A DNA stretch of 64,000 nucleotides, taken from assembly GCF_008704395.1 (NCBI RefSeq), contig NZ_CP023695.1, forward strand, positions 4,216,001 to 4,280,000, read 5' to 3'. The notes under the pieces are model-generated. The model had not been told where the DNA came from. It was given only the letters and a program-made list of their open reading frames with translations, and searched no databases. Below, piece by piece: positions 32,642 to 40,661 of the stretch. The position numbers and the translations under genes were made by a program. The DNA comes from Streptomyces alboniger. Its GTDB lineage: Bacteria; Actinomycetota; Actinomycetes; Streptomycetales; Streptomycetaceae. The stretch's first letter is position 1; each line of letters begins with the position of its first letter.

Positions 32642-33644
32642 GCTGGCCCCTGATCAGTTCGGTTACCTCGTCGGCCGTGGCTTGGTGCTGGTCAAGTCCC
32701 GTGGTGTTCACCTGGTACGTGCAGTGGCCGACGCCTTCGCGGAGATCGGCCTCGACGATTCTCGGAAAGTCGTCCCGCACGTGCCAGAAGCGCAGGTCAC
32801 GAAGGGTGTACCGCGGCTCATCGTAGAGGTCACGGTGCCCCGGGAGGTATCCGGCCTGGATCAGACGGCCGTCGAACATGGTCCGGGCGGCAGGGCTGGT
32901 GAGCTGTTCCCGTATACGGTCGACCAGCCTGTTCAGGCTCTCGCCTGATCCGCCGCGCCGCTCGTCGAGCATCACGAGTGCCAGGAGGAGCGTGGGCACC
33001 CCGGTGGCGTCCAGCTGCCGCTCGCTGGCGATGCGGATACTCCGAGGACGCTTCGCGGTGCTCGACTTGGCCTCGATGGCCACAGCGGGAAGCTGGAAGT
33101 CCTGGTCGGCCCCCGCGGGCCCGGTCCAGGAGTCGACGGCGTCGGTCTGGGCGAGCGGGGGCAGGACGTGCTCCCTGAGGACCAGGAGCTCGCCGGCCAG
33201 CCCCCGGCGCTCCTCCGGCCTCAGACCGTCGGTGCCGACCGCCCGCAGCAGGTCCTGCCACCTCCCGAACCGGTCCACGGCAGCGGTCAGTGCCGCGTCG
33301 GCTGCGGGCGCGGCCCGCACCGTGTCAGCGACGTCGTCGACAAGCGGGTTGAAGACCTCACGAAGCTCGTTGGAGGTCAGGACCACCTGGAGTTCGTACT
33401 CGACCCGTGACACGGCGCTCAGGTTCATCTCCAGCCCTGCCGCCCGCGGAAGCCGGCCCACCGAGCGGACGATGTGGTCCGCGGCGCGTGCGTCGGCCCG
33501 GAGAACCAGCATGCGCTGGTGGCCCGGGTGGGAGACGGACAGGAAGACGTCCAGCGGTGCGTCAGGGTGCAGACGGAGGCGGGACCGCCCTGTCGTGCCC
33601 TGGGGCGTCTCCAGTTCACGCCATTCGTCCTCGGTTACGGTCAC
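32634..33644 (-). CDS. PD-(D/E)XK motif nuclease-like protein (DUF4420)
   Basis: The 336-residue protein contains LAGELLVLREHVLPPL (the conserved Glu) and then GADQDFQLPAVAIEAKSST, matching the D...ExK core of PD-(D/E)XK nucleases. RFWHVRDDFPRIVEADL follows near the C-terminus. DUF4420 proteins are known beside Z1, AIPR and MutL-like ATPases in restriction-type loci, where they are proposed to cut DNA. It overlaps the Z1 gene by four bases (ATGA) and AIPR by eight, tight coupling that suggests a fixed complex stoichiometry. The metal-binding residues look intact. Confidence 0.87.
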   Translation of the reverse strand: MTVTEDEWRELETPQGTTGRSRLRLHPDAPLDVFLSVSHPGHQRMLVLRADARAADHIVRSVGRLPRAAGLEMNLSAVSRVEYELQVVLTSNELREVFNPLVDDVADTVRAAPAADAALTAAVDRFGRWQDLLRAVGTDGLRPEERRGLAGELLVLREHVLPPLAQTDAVDSWTGPAGADQDFQLPAVAIEAKSSTAKRPRSIRIASERQLDATGVPTLLLALVMLDERRGGSGESLNRLVDRIREQLTSPAARTMFDGRLIQAGYLPGHRDLYDEPRYTLRDLRFWHVRDDFPRIVEADLREGVGHCTYQVNTTGLDQHQATADEVTELIRGQHA

Positions 33645-36424
33645 TCCGAGTCCTCCTCGTCGTAGGTGTCGAGGCCCTCCTGCTGCCAGATGCTGTTGAC
33701 GACGTACGTGGTGTCTGACTGGTGCTGGGAGCGGGGGAAGCTCACCTTGAAGCCCACCAGAGGCGGTTGCGCCACCCCGTCCGCGGACGCGGGCCGCTCG
33801 ATCAGGTAGATCAGCAGCAGCGCCTGGTCGGGCCTGCGCTGCCAGCGCAGGAGCTCGCCGGAGGGGTTCTGGGGAACCTTCTCCTTCTTGTTCTTCTCTG
33901 CTGCCTTCCGCGTCGCGTCGAGGGCGGCTTCCTTCTGGGGTTTGTCGAGGTCGAGGTACTCGTCAGGGGGGCTGAGCACACGACGGATCGTGTACCGCCC
34001 CTCAGCCTCGAAACCCGGGTTGATGGCTGTGCGCGTCACGGGTCCGACGGCGTGTCCGGCGACGTCCTGGGGGTCCTTCGCGGTGGTCTTGCCGACAAGG
34101 ATCACCGTCCACTGGGGAAGTTCTCCCACGGCTACACACTGCTCGATGTACTTCGCGATGAACCGGGGGCGGACCCTCTGCGCCGTACGTTCGGTCTCGT
34201 AGCGGGAGAGGAACTCGACGACAGCGTCGGAGGGGACTCCGTTCCACCTCACGTTGCCGCCCGGCGTCTTCGCGGTCTCGGCCTCAGTGACCCCGTCAAG
34301 CCTCTGGACGAAGTCGCCGAGCGCCTTCAGGTTGTGCTCGACGGTCCGCTGGGCCAGGTCGAAGAGCACCGTCTCCGGACCTTCGCCCGAGTAGCTCAGC
34401 ATGACCTTCGTGCCCTGGCGCATCTTGTTCGCGGCCGTGATCGCGAGACCGAGCGAAGAGGCACGTACCTTCAGCCCGAAGCTCCTCGGTGTGAGGTCGA
34501 GGGCGGCCATCTCCTCGACCTCACGGCGCAGTTCGTCGGTCGCAGAGGTCACCTCGACGTACCTGGCCTGGAGCTTGGGGGTGGTGTAGAGGCGGCAGAG
34601 GTCCTCGTAGCCTGGGCGGTATCCGAACCACCGGCCCATCTGGAGCAGACTGTCGTAGGTGGTGGTGTTGCGCAGGTAGTAGCTGACGGTCAGCCCTTCC
34701 AGGGTGAGACCTCGGGAGAGCTTCTGGCCTCCTATCGCGATGACCGAGAGGCCGTTCCTGCGGTGCTCGTAGTAGTCGAGCGCGTCACGCGAGGCACCGT
34801 TCACCGTCTTTACCACGATCTTGCGCAGGGCCGGCATGAGCTGCCGGGACACCTCCTTCCAGGTCACCCGCTCGGCCTCGTCGGCAGGGAAATGGTCAGT
34901 GGTGGGTACGAAGTCCCGCTCCCAGAGGTCCTGGAAGCTGGCCATGCGTGCTTGGGCCTGCCCGTATCGGTCGCTGAGTGAGTCCACGAGGAGGCGCAGG
35001 TGGTCGTAGACCTGGTCTCTCATGGCCGCCTGTGCCAGGTTGAAACGGCTGAGGTGGACGAGCATGGAGTTGTGGACCTTCGTCTGCCCCCGTGCCCTGC
35101 GGGCAGCACATGCGAGCACGAACGAAGCGATGGCCTCGTGAAGGGACCGCGGAAGGTCGTCGGAGGGTTCGAAGTCCGACTTGTGCTTGGTCGGCACCCA
35201 GGTCTCGCCGTCGTCCACAGGACGCACGAGCGGGAGCGGCAGGACGCCTTCCTCGTCGTCGTTGTCGACCTGGAGCCCGAAGACCCGTTCAGGGCCGAGG
35301 TAGTTGGTCGGTGAGGGAAGGGTACGGATGAAGCTCTCAGGGAAGAGGTCCGAGCCGAGGGAGGCGTGCTCGGCGTCCGGGTCGATGTAGATGTTGGCGA
35401 ACGGCGTGGCCGTGTACCCGACGTACGCCGCCTTCTCGAAGCTCTTCATGAGGTCGCGGATCGCACCGTTGGTCCTGGTCGGGTCCGCTTCGGGGTCGCG
35501 CTTGGTGTTGACGGAGGCGTTGTCCGCCTCGTCGTCGATGACGAACAGCGGGATGTCACGTACGACCTTGCTACCCCTCTCGTCCTCCGTGCCCTGGACC
35601 TCCGTCACCCACGTACGCAGGTACTCGAGGATCTTCCAGTGCTTCTTGACGACGAGGACCACGGGGAAACGGCCGAGCGGGAAGTTGACTGCGTTCGCCG
35701 CCTGCCGACCGAAGTCGCCCTTCTCGGAGCTGTTGGTCGGTGACGCGATGTCCAGTCTCCGCGCACCGGGCATTCTCCCGGCTCCCATGAGGCGGGACTT
35801 CCCGTTCTGGTTGGACCGCTGCTGGTGCTGGGTGTCGAACCCGAGGAGGCCCTCGTCGACCCGCAGCTGCGTCTGGCTCCGGAGGTCGTTGTGGATGCCG
35901 GCGAGGATCACCACGAACTGGTACCCCGCATCGACGGCCTTCGCGGCGAGCCCGATGTACTGGCCCGTCTTGCCCGACTGGACCTGCCCGATCACGAGAC
36001 CCGTGCGACGCCAGGATCCCGGGCGGCGAGGGTCCTCCAGCTGGCTCAGGACGTCGTCCGTGCTCTGGTCGAGGCGACGTACGACGACCGGGGGGAGGTT
36101 GCGGACGTCCTCGAGGTAGCGCCGGTATCGCTCCCAGAAGTCCCAGTCCCGGTCGTTCTTGGCCTCGGGCAACCACTGCTCGTGCCCTCTGTCGCTCTCC
36201 AGGCCGGAGGAGCCCTCCTGGAAGACGGCGGTCATGGCCTCGATCTCCTTGGCCAGTCGCTCCCGGTCGAGGACTTCGCCCTGCCCGGCCAGCATCCCGA
36301 AGATGACGGTGACCGCGTTCTGCACTTCATCGGGAGTCGGCTGTCGGTCCTGGGAGAGCAGGGCGAGTACCAGGCGCCTGGCCTTGGCGAGGGAGTCGGT
36401 CGACTCCTCGGGAGTGGGGCTCAC
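33641..36424 (-). CDS. Z1 domain superfamily-II-like ATPase
   Basis: The 927-residue protein has Walker A GLVIGQVQSGKTGQYIGLA (P-loop about 146-153) and Walker B PLFVIDDEADNASVNT. The conserved later motifs are YVGYTATPFANIYIDP, VIAIGGQKLSRGLTLEGLTV and MGRWFGYRPGYEDLCRLY. This is the Z1 family, a helicase-like ATPase found with MutL/MORC-type ATPases in predicted restriction systems. It most likely moves along or remodels DNA to license cleavage by the PD-(D/E)XK partner. It lies 63 bases downstream of the GHKL ATPase gene and overlaps DUF4420 by four bases. Confidence 0.92.
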   Translation of the reverse strand: MSPTPEESTDSLAKARRLVLALLSQDRQPTPDEVQNAVTVIFGMLAGQGEVLDRERLAKEIEAMTAVFQEGSSGLESDRGHEQWLPEAKNDRDWDFWERYRRYLEDVRNLPPVVVRRLDQSTDDVLSQLEDPRRPGSWRRTGLVIGQVQSGKTGQYIGLAAKAVDAGYQFVVILAGIHNDLRSQTQLRVDEGLLGFDTQHQQRSNQNGKSRLMGAGRMPGARRLDIASPTNSSEKGDFGRQAANAVNFPLGRFPVVLVVKKHWKILEYLRTWVTEVQGTEDERGSKVVRDIPLFVIDDEADNASVNTKRDPEADPTRTNGAIRDLMKSFEKAAYVGYTATPFANIYIDPDAEHASLGSDLFPESFIRTLPSPTNYLGPERVFGLQVDNDDEEGVLPLPLVRPVDDGETWVPTKHKSDFEPSDDLPRSLHEAIASFVLACAARRARGQTKVHNSMLVHLSRFNLAQAAMRDQVYDHLRLLVDSLSDRYGQAQARMASFQDLWERDFVPTTDHFPADEAERVTWKEVSRQLMPALRKIVVKTVNGASRDALDYYEHRRNGLSVIAIGGQKLSRGLTLEGLTVSYYLRNTTTYDSLLQMGRWFGYRPGYEDLCRLYTTPKLQARYVEVTSATDELRREVEEMAALDLTPRSFGLKVRASSLGLAITAANKMRQGTKVMLSYSGEGPETVLFDLAQRTVEHNLKALGDFVQRLDGVTEAETAKTPGGNVRWNGVPSDAVVEFLSRYETERTAQRVRPRFIAKYIEQCVAVGELPQWTVILVGKTTAKDPQDVAGHAVGPVTRTAINPGFEAEGRYTIRRVLSPPDEYLDLDKPQKEAALDATRKAAEKNKKEKVPQNPSGELLRWQRRPDQALLLIYLIERPASADGVAQPPLVGFKVSFPRSQHQSDTTYVVNSIWQQEGLDTYDEEDSE

Positions 36425-36487
36425 AGCGGTCCTCCGACTGGAAGTTGACGGTATCGAGCAGCGTAGGGGCGGCCACTGACAACAAGC

Positions 36488-37963
36488 TCAGGTGCTCCAG
36501 AAACCCTGCAGTTGGTCGAAGGGCGGCATGGATCTCAGTCGCTCCCGGGCCGCGGCAGGTGAACGCCCGTCGGAGACCAGCGACTCGTACACCCGGTGGG
36601 CGATCTCCGTGGCCTCCGCGTCGGCGAACCCAGCCCCTCCGAAGGGTTCGGGGTCGTCGCTGGTGTCCGTCTCGTGCATCACGCGCAGCGCGGTGACGGG
36701 AACGGTCTCCTCCAGCAGGCGGATCAGCGCGCGTACGTCGTCCGCGCTGCCACCGCCGGGTCGCAGTGCCGCTCTGACCAAGGGGTGGCCACGGTTGATC
36801 CGGCAGCTGACCCGATCGTCGGTACGGCGGACGTTCCAGGCGTACAGCAGGGGATCGCCATGTGTCCGTGCCGCGATCTGCCCGCGGTAGCGCAACACGT
36901 CGGCAGCCTGTCTCCGGGTCCGCTTGGCGATGCGCTGGAGGTGGGGTCGCAGGCCGACGGGAGGGACGACGCTCGACTTGCGGACGTCGACGCCCCACTC
37001 GACATCGGTCTCGGCCGGGATGTCGACGGCGATGCGGGCCTGGTTGTACTTCTCCTCGCGGCGTATGCCGCGCTGTCCGAGCCAGTCCCCGGCGAGGATC
37101 AGACGGTCCCGGCGGTAGACGTAGAACCCCTGCTGGTCGAGCCAGCCACGTGGCCCTCCGGCAGATTCGTACTCGGCTGGGGTGAGCCGCTGGGCACTCG
37201 GCAGGACGAATGCCTCCACACGCACGGTTCCTGCTCCGAGTGGGAGCTGCTCGACCGGAAGTGACTGCACGGAGGGGTGTCCCGTCAGGAAGGGGTCCCA
37301 CGGTTCGACGGGGCTCCCGGAGACCTGCAAGGTGCGGCGACGGCTTCCGACGAGGAAACGGGCGAAGACCATGGCGAGGTGTGACCTCACTCGGTGTCTC
37401 TCCGCGTAGAACTGCTTCTGGGTCCGCTCGTCGTCCACCGTCACGTCGTCGACGTGGTAGCCGTTGAGTCTCCGCCACAACACGATGGTGCCGTGATCCG
37501 ACGTGCCGCGGATCCTGTCCAGCAGAGCGGTGGTCGTCTCGTCCGCGCCGCGCAGCAGGCGCCACTGGCCGGACTTCTCGACGACGTCGAGATCCCAGGT
37601 CCGTGTGTGCCACGCACCGGAGGTCGCGGTGGACACGGTGAGCTGTCTCGCCTGGGAGAACGACGCCGACTTGAGGCCGACCCCGAAACGACCCAGATCT
37701 GTGGTGCTCCGCTGCGTAGCCGGTCCACGCGCGGCCACGGTCATGGCGGTGACGAGCTCCTCCGCGTTCATACCGCCGCCGTCGTCGACGACGGCGATCC
37801 ACGAGTCCCGTCCTGCCCAGGTGAACTCGACGTCGATGTCCGTCGCGTGCGCAGAGAGGCTGTTGTCCACCAAGTCCGCGACGGCTGCGGGCAGGGAGTA
37901 CCCGAGGGAGCTGAGAGAGGCGACCATGCCCGCAGGTTCGGGGGCCGCGATGTCGTACGTCAT
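36488..37963 (-). CDS. MutL/MORC-like GHKL ATPase
   Basis: The 491-residue protein has all Bergerat-fold motifs: N box AAVADLVDNSLSAHATDI (N34), G1 DDGGGMNAEELV (59-70) and G2 DLGRFGVGLKSASFSQA (88-104). A transducer-like domain follows (YVYRRDRLILAGDW). It begins the leftward operon GHKL-Z1-DUF4420-AIPR. Iyer, Abhiman and Aravind described such MutL homologues in predicted restriction-modification systems and linked them to eukaryotic MORC proteins. The ATPase may act as a gate or sensor that controls Z1 and the nuclease. No catalytic endonuclease motif of MutL is visible. Confidence 0.92.
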   Translation of the reverse strand: MTYDIAAPEPAGMVASLSSLGYSLPAAVADLVDNSLSAHATDIDVEFTWAGRDSWIAVVDDGGGMNAEELVTAMTVAARGPATQRSTTDLGRFGVGLKSASFSQARQLTVSTATSGAWHTRTWDLDVVEKSGQWRLLRGADETTTALLDRIRGTSDHGTIVLWRRLNGYHVDDVTVDDERTQKQFYAERHRVRSHLAMVFARFLVGSRRRTLQVSGSPVEPWDPFLTGHPSVQSLPVEQLPLGAGTVRVEAFVLPSAQRLTPAEYESAGGPRGWLDQQGFYVYRRDRLILAGDWLGQRGIRREEKYNQARIAVDIPAETDVEWGVDVRKSSVVPPVGLRPHLQRIAKRTRRQAADVLRYRGQIAARTHGDPLLYAWNVRRTDDRVSCRINRGHPLVRAALRPGGGSADDVRALIRLLEETVPVTALRVMHETDTSDDPEPFGGAGFADAEATEIAHRVYESLVSDGRSPAAARERLRSMPPFDQLQGFWST

Positions 37964-38350
37964 GCGCAGTTCCAGCCCTGCTCCCGCTCCCTGCTGCTTC
38001 TCGGTGTGCGGCTGTCCCGAGAACCAGCGGAACCGAGTGAGCGAGCACCCCCTGACGGGCAGGGAAACCCAGCCGCACCTCTGGTTCTGACGTGCGCTCC
38101 AAGTCCCTGTCCAGGGCTGATGGTAATGGAGCGCGAGGGCGAAGAATCCGGGGTTGGCTTGAACCTGCCCATGGCATACGCACTCTCGCCGACCTTGGTG
38201 AAGGCGTCGACAGTTGTACTCGCTTCTCTTGGGGCACGCCCGCCGATCCCCAGGTCGGCCGATGCGTTAACTCTCAGCAACGGGCCTTCTGGGCACGGCT
38301 CGCAGTCCGTACTCTGGCCACATTGCTCCGATCAGCGAGGGGATCTCGAC
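37964..38350. other. Divergent promoter region between the defence operon and the XRE regulator
   Basis: About 390 bases separate two outward-facing genes. The regulator frame remains open through it but lacks start signals until GAGGGG before 38,351. It should hold the defence operon promoter and the regulator promoter. I found no clear palindrome. Confidence 0.45.
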
Positions 38351-39580
38351 GTGGGTGAGAGCTTGATGCTGGGGGACCGTCTCCGGGTGGCACGCAAGAC
38401 GCGCGGGCTGTCCGCCGCGCAGCTCGCCCAGCGGGTCGCGGTCTCCGTCAGCCTGCTTCAGAAGTTGGAGTCCGGCGCCCGGAAGGCGACGCCGAGTCTG
38501 ATATCGGCCCTGGCGCGGGCGCTGCATTTCGGCCCGGAGGTGCTGACCGGCCAGCCGTACTACGGGGATCCGGAGGCCGAGGACGGGGTGCACACCGTCA
38601 TCCCGGAACTGCGGCGCATCCTGCTGTGCTTCGACACTCCCGACGAGTTGGAGACCCGCCCGCGTGCGCTGCCTGTTCTGGCTTCCGAGGTGGACCAGAT
38701 CGCGGCCCTGCGGCGTGACGCGCGGTACGTGCCGATGGGGCCGTTGCTGCCCCCGGTGATCACCGAGCTGACCCACGTAGCGCTCGGGTCGCGCGGTGAG
38801 GAACAGCAGAAGGCGTTCTGGCACCTGGCCCGTGCCTACCGGGCCGTCAACAGTCTGGCCCACAAGATGGGGCACCACGACCTGGGCAACACGGCGCTGG
38901 AGAGGATCCGGTGGGCCGCTGACCGAACCGGTGATCCGCTCATGCAGGTCACGGCTGGTTTCCTGGTCGCGGGGTCGATGCTCCGCCAGGGCGCGACCGA
39001 GTCGGCTCGCCGCAAGCTCAGGGGGCTGCGCGGGGAGCTGGAGCGGCTCCAGCCGGAGCGTTCGTACACCGATGACGCGTTGGCGGTCGACGGGGCGCTG
39101 TTGCTGAAGCTCGCGGTGGTGGAGTCGCGGGAGAACAATCCCGACGGGGCCGAAGACCTCCTGGCGGAGGCCGAGCAGGTCGCGCGTATGGCGGGCAACC
39201 GGGACAGCCTCGCCTACGAGATGAGCTTCGGGCCGACCAACATCAAGATCCACACGGTGCATGCACTGATCGACACCGGGGACAGCGAGCAGGCCCTCGC
39301 CCGACTCGACGAATGGGGCCAGGGGGGAGCCGGATGGGTGCCGCCTGCCTCGACGGTCGGCGAGCGATCCAGCCACCACCACATCGATGTCGCCTCCGCG
39401 CGCCTGGCGCTGGGCGATCGAAGCGGCGCGTTCGCCGAGCTGAAGCGGTCGAGGAAGATCGCCCCGAACCACACCCGATTCCACCCATCCGTACGTGAAA
39501 CGCTCGGCTCGCTGCTGCGTATGGACACGCACCCGTCCGCTGAGTTGTCGGCGTTCGGTACCTGGGCAGGCGTCGCGTAG
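38351..39580 (+). CDS. XRE-family regulator with TPR-like C-terminal domain
   Basis: The start is GTG 38351 after GAGGGG; ATG 38366 is an alternative. The 409-residue protein has an XRE helix-turn-helix (LGDRLRVARKTRGLSAAQLA, then SVSLLQKLESGARKATPS). A long helical region with repeated Ala/Leu/Arg pairs follows (FWHLARAYRAVNSLAHKMGH, DLLAEAEQVARMAGNRDS, ALIDTGDSEQALARLDEW), consistent with TPRs. Such regulators are common in Streptomyces and may respond to a peptide or protein bound by the TPRs. It opens the biosynthetic half of the cargo and probably controls it. The hairpin at 39,659-39,698 follows. Confidence 0.87.
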   Translation: MGESLMLGDRLRVARKTRGLSAAQLAQRVAVSVSLLQKLESGARKATPSLISALARALHFGPEVLTGQPYYGDPEAEDGVHTVIPELRRILLCFDTPDELETRPRALPVLASEVDQIAALRRDARYVPMGPLLPPVITELTHVALGSRGEEQQKAFWHLARAYRAVNSLAHKMGHHDLGNTALERIRWAADRTGDPLMQVTAGFLVAGSMLRQGATESARRKLRGLRGELERLQPERSYTDDALAVDGALLLKLAVVESRENNPDGAEDLLAEAEQVARMAGNRDSLAYEMSFGPTNIKIHTVHALIDTGDSEQALARLDEWGQGGAGWVPPASTVGERSSHHHIDVASARLALGDRSGAFAELKRSRKIAPNHTRFHPSVRETLGSLLRMDTHPSAELSAFGTWAGVA

Positions 39581-39622
39581 CACAACGCGCCTTCTCTCAA
39601 CGGGAGTTGGCGTGATCTGGGT

Positions 39623-39639
39623 GCGGACAGTTTGTCCGC
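39623..39639. promoter_or_regulatory. Small palindrome between the regulator gene and the next gene
   Basis: GCGGACA-GTT-TGTCCGC is a perfect 7+7 inverted repeat 43 bases after the regulator stop. It could be an operator for the XRE regulator or part of a terminator. Confidence 0.45.
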
Positions 39640-39658
39640 GCACACCTGCCTTGCGAAT

Positions 39659-39698
39659 GGAATGGTCCTCTCACACCCAGTTGTGAGGGGGCCATTCC
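39659..39698 (+). promoter_or_regulatory. Hairpin that buries the ribosome binding site of the next gene
   Basis: Seventeen-base arms (39659-39675 and 39682-39698) pair fully, two pairs being G-U, around the 6-base loop CCCAGT. The right arm contains GAGGGGG, the only purine box before the ATG at 39700. The RNA would therefore hide its own translation start. A terminator for the upstream gene is the alternative. Confidence 0.55.
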
Positions 39699-39699
39699 T

Positions 39700-40119
39700 A
39701 TGTCGGACGCGATCCCGACCGCACGGCTGCCGAGGTGGATGCCGACCGGCAGCGAGCCGGAGCTGTGTCCCGCCGGTACCTGGTGGGATGCCATCCGCGC
39801 GCCTGAACATGTGGGGCGCCGGGCCGTGGCGCTCGTCGAGGAGCAGGGACTGCCGACGGGGCCTGTGATCCTCGACGACGGCGGCCGTGAGCCGCGGATG
39901 TACTTCCTGACGCCGGTTGGTACCGCGGCGCGCTGGGAGGAACCGGGAACGGTCGCGCTGGGTCTGACCTGTCACGTCGTGGTCCCGCAAGCGGACCGCA
40001 CCACCGCCCCCGGCCTGCACTGGCACCGGCTGCCCAGCAGGCCCCGTTCCCTGATCGTGCCCGATGCGCTGCACCACGCCCTGATCAAGGCACGCAGGGA
40101 GCGCGAAGGCACCCCCTAG
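39700..40119 (+). CDS. Hypothetical protein of the biosynthetic locus
   Basis: The 139-residue cytoplasmic protein starts MSDAIPTARLPRWMPTGSEP. It contains WWDAIRAPEHVGRRAVALVE and GREPRMYFLTPVGTAARWEE, and ends VPDALHHALIKARREREGTP. Trp- and Pro-rich segments recur in small Streptomyces proteins beside XRE-TPR regulators, but I cannot name the family. Its start codon sits one base after a strong RNA hairpin that covers the ribosome binding site, suggesting conditional translation. Confidence 0.7.
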   Translation: MSDAIPTARLPRWMPTGSEPELCPAGTWWDAIRAPEHVGRRAVALVEEQGLPTGPVILDDGGREPRMYFLTPVGTAARWEEPGTVALGLTCHVVVPQADRTTAPGLHWHRLPSRPRSLIVPDALHHALIKARREREGTP

Positions 40120-40296
40120 AACTTGCTTCGCGGTCCCGGTTCTCCGTCGGCCATGGGGCCGGCATCACCGTGGCCGACTACTGCGGAGCTGCTGAGCGCC
40201 GTCCCACTCACACTCCCCGAGTGGGGCGGTACCCGCCCGACCCCGGCGGACACAAGGGGTTGTTCCAGCACATCCAACACCGAGAAGGGATCAGCC

Positions 40297-40656
40297 ATGC
40301 CTCAAGCCAGGCGAGAGAAGCAGGACCACCTCATCTACGCGGACGTCGTGGACTCCAAGTCCAAGGCGGGCGTGTGGATGGGCGAGCGCGCCTCCTTCCA
40401 GGAGAAGCAGGGCCTCATCATCGAGGCGCTCAAGGAGCAGACCGACTGGGTCGAGCTGAAGGACGCGGTCATGGTCATCAGCACCGACCCGGCCGGCATC
40501 ACGGTCATCGCGCCGAACCCGACGCTGCCCGGTGTGATCGTCCTCGCCGACGGCGGCTCCCCGGCTGCCTCCGCGAAGCTCCAGGCCGCCGCCACCGAGA
40601 AGGTCCGTGCGGTCATGGGCGAGCTCGGGATCGTCGAAGAGGAAGCGGCGGCCTGA
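40297..40656 (+). CDS. Small orphan protein next to radical SAM enzymes (possible peptide scaffold or partner)
   Basis: The ATG at 40297 follows GAGAAGGGA at good spacing; the upstream open frame is not used. The 119-residue protein has no cysteine or membrane segment. A mixed alpha/beta body (QEKQGLIIEALKEQTDWVEL, AVMVISTDPAGITVIAPNPT, PGVIVLADGG) is followed by a helical acidic tail (ATEKVRAVMGELGIVEEEAA). It ends five bases before the first radical SAM gene, so it is the first gene of that operon. It could be a substrate protein, a recognition partner or a carrier; it is larger than usual RiPP precursors and lacks an obvious core. Confidence 0.8.
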   Translation: MPQARREKQDHLIYADVVDSKSKAGVWMGERASFQEKQGLIIEALKEQTDWVELKDAVMVISTDPAGITVIAPNPTLPGVIVLADGGSPAASAKLQAAATEKVRAVMGELGIVEEEAAA

Positions 40657-40661
40657 CCACC

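Noticed and set aside
27976..37963. BREX or DISARM system
   Set aside because: No PglZ, BrxC, DrmA/B or phospholipase D gene is present; the gene set fits the MutL-homologue restriction type.
37394..38350. Upstream extension of the XRE regulator frame
   Set aside because: The HTH starts right after 38,351, a ribosome binding site precedes that GTG, and the extension overlaps the GHKL ATPase gene on the other strand.
40297..40656. Classical RiPP precursor peptide
   Set aside because: The protein is long, lacks cysteines and repeated core motifs and looks folded, so precursor status is not asserted.
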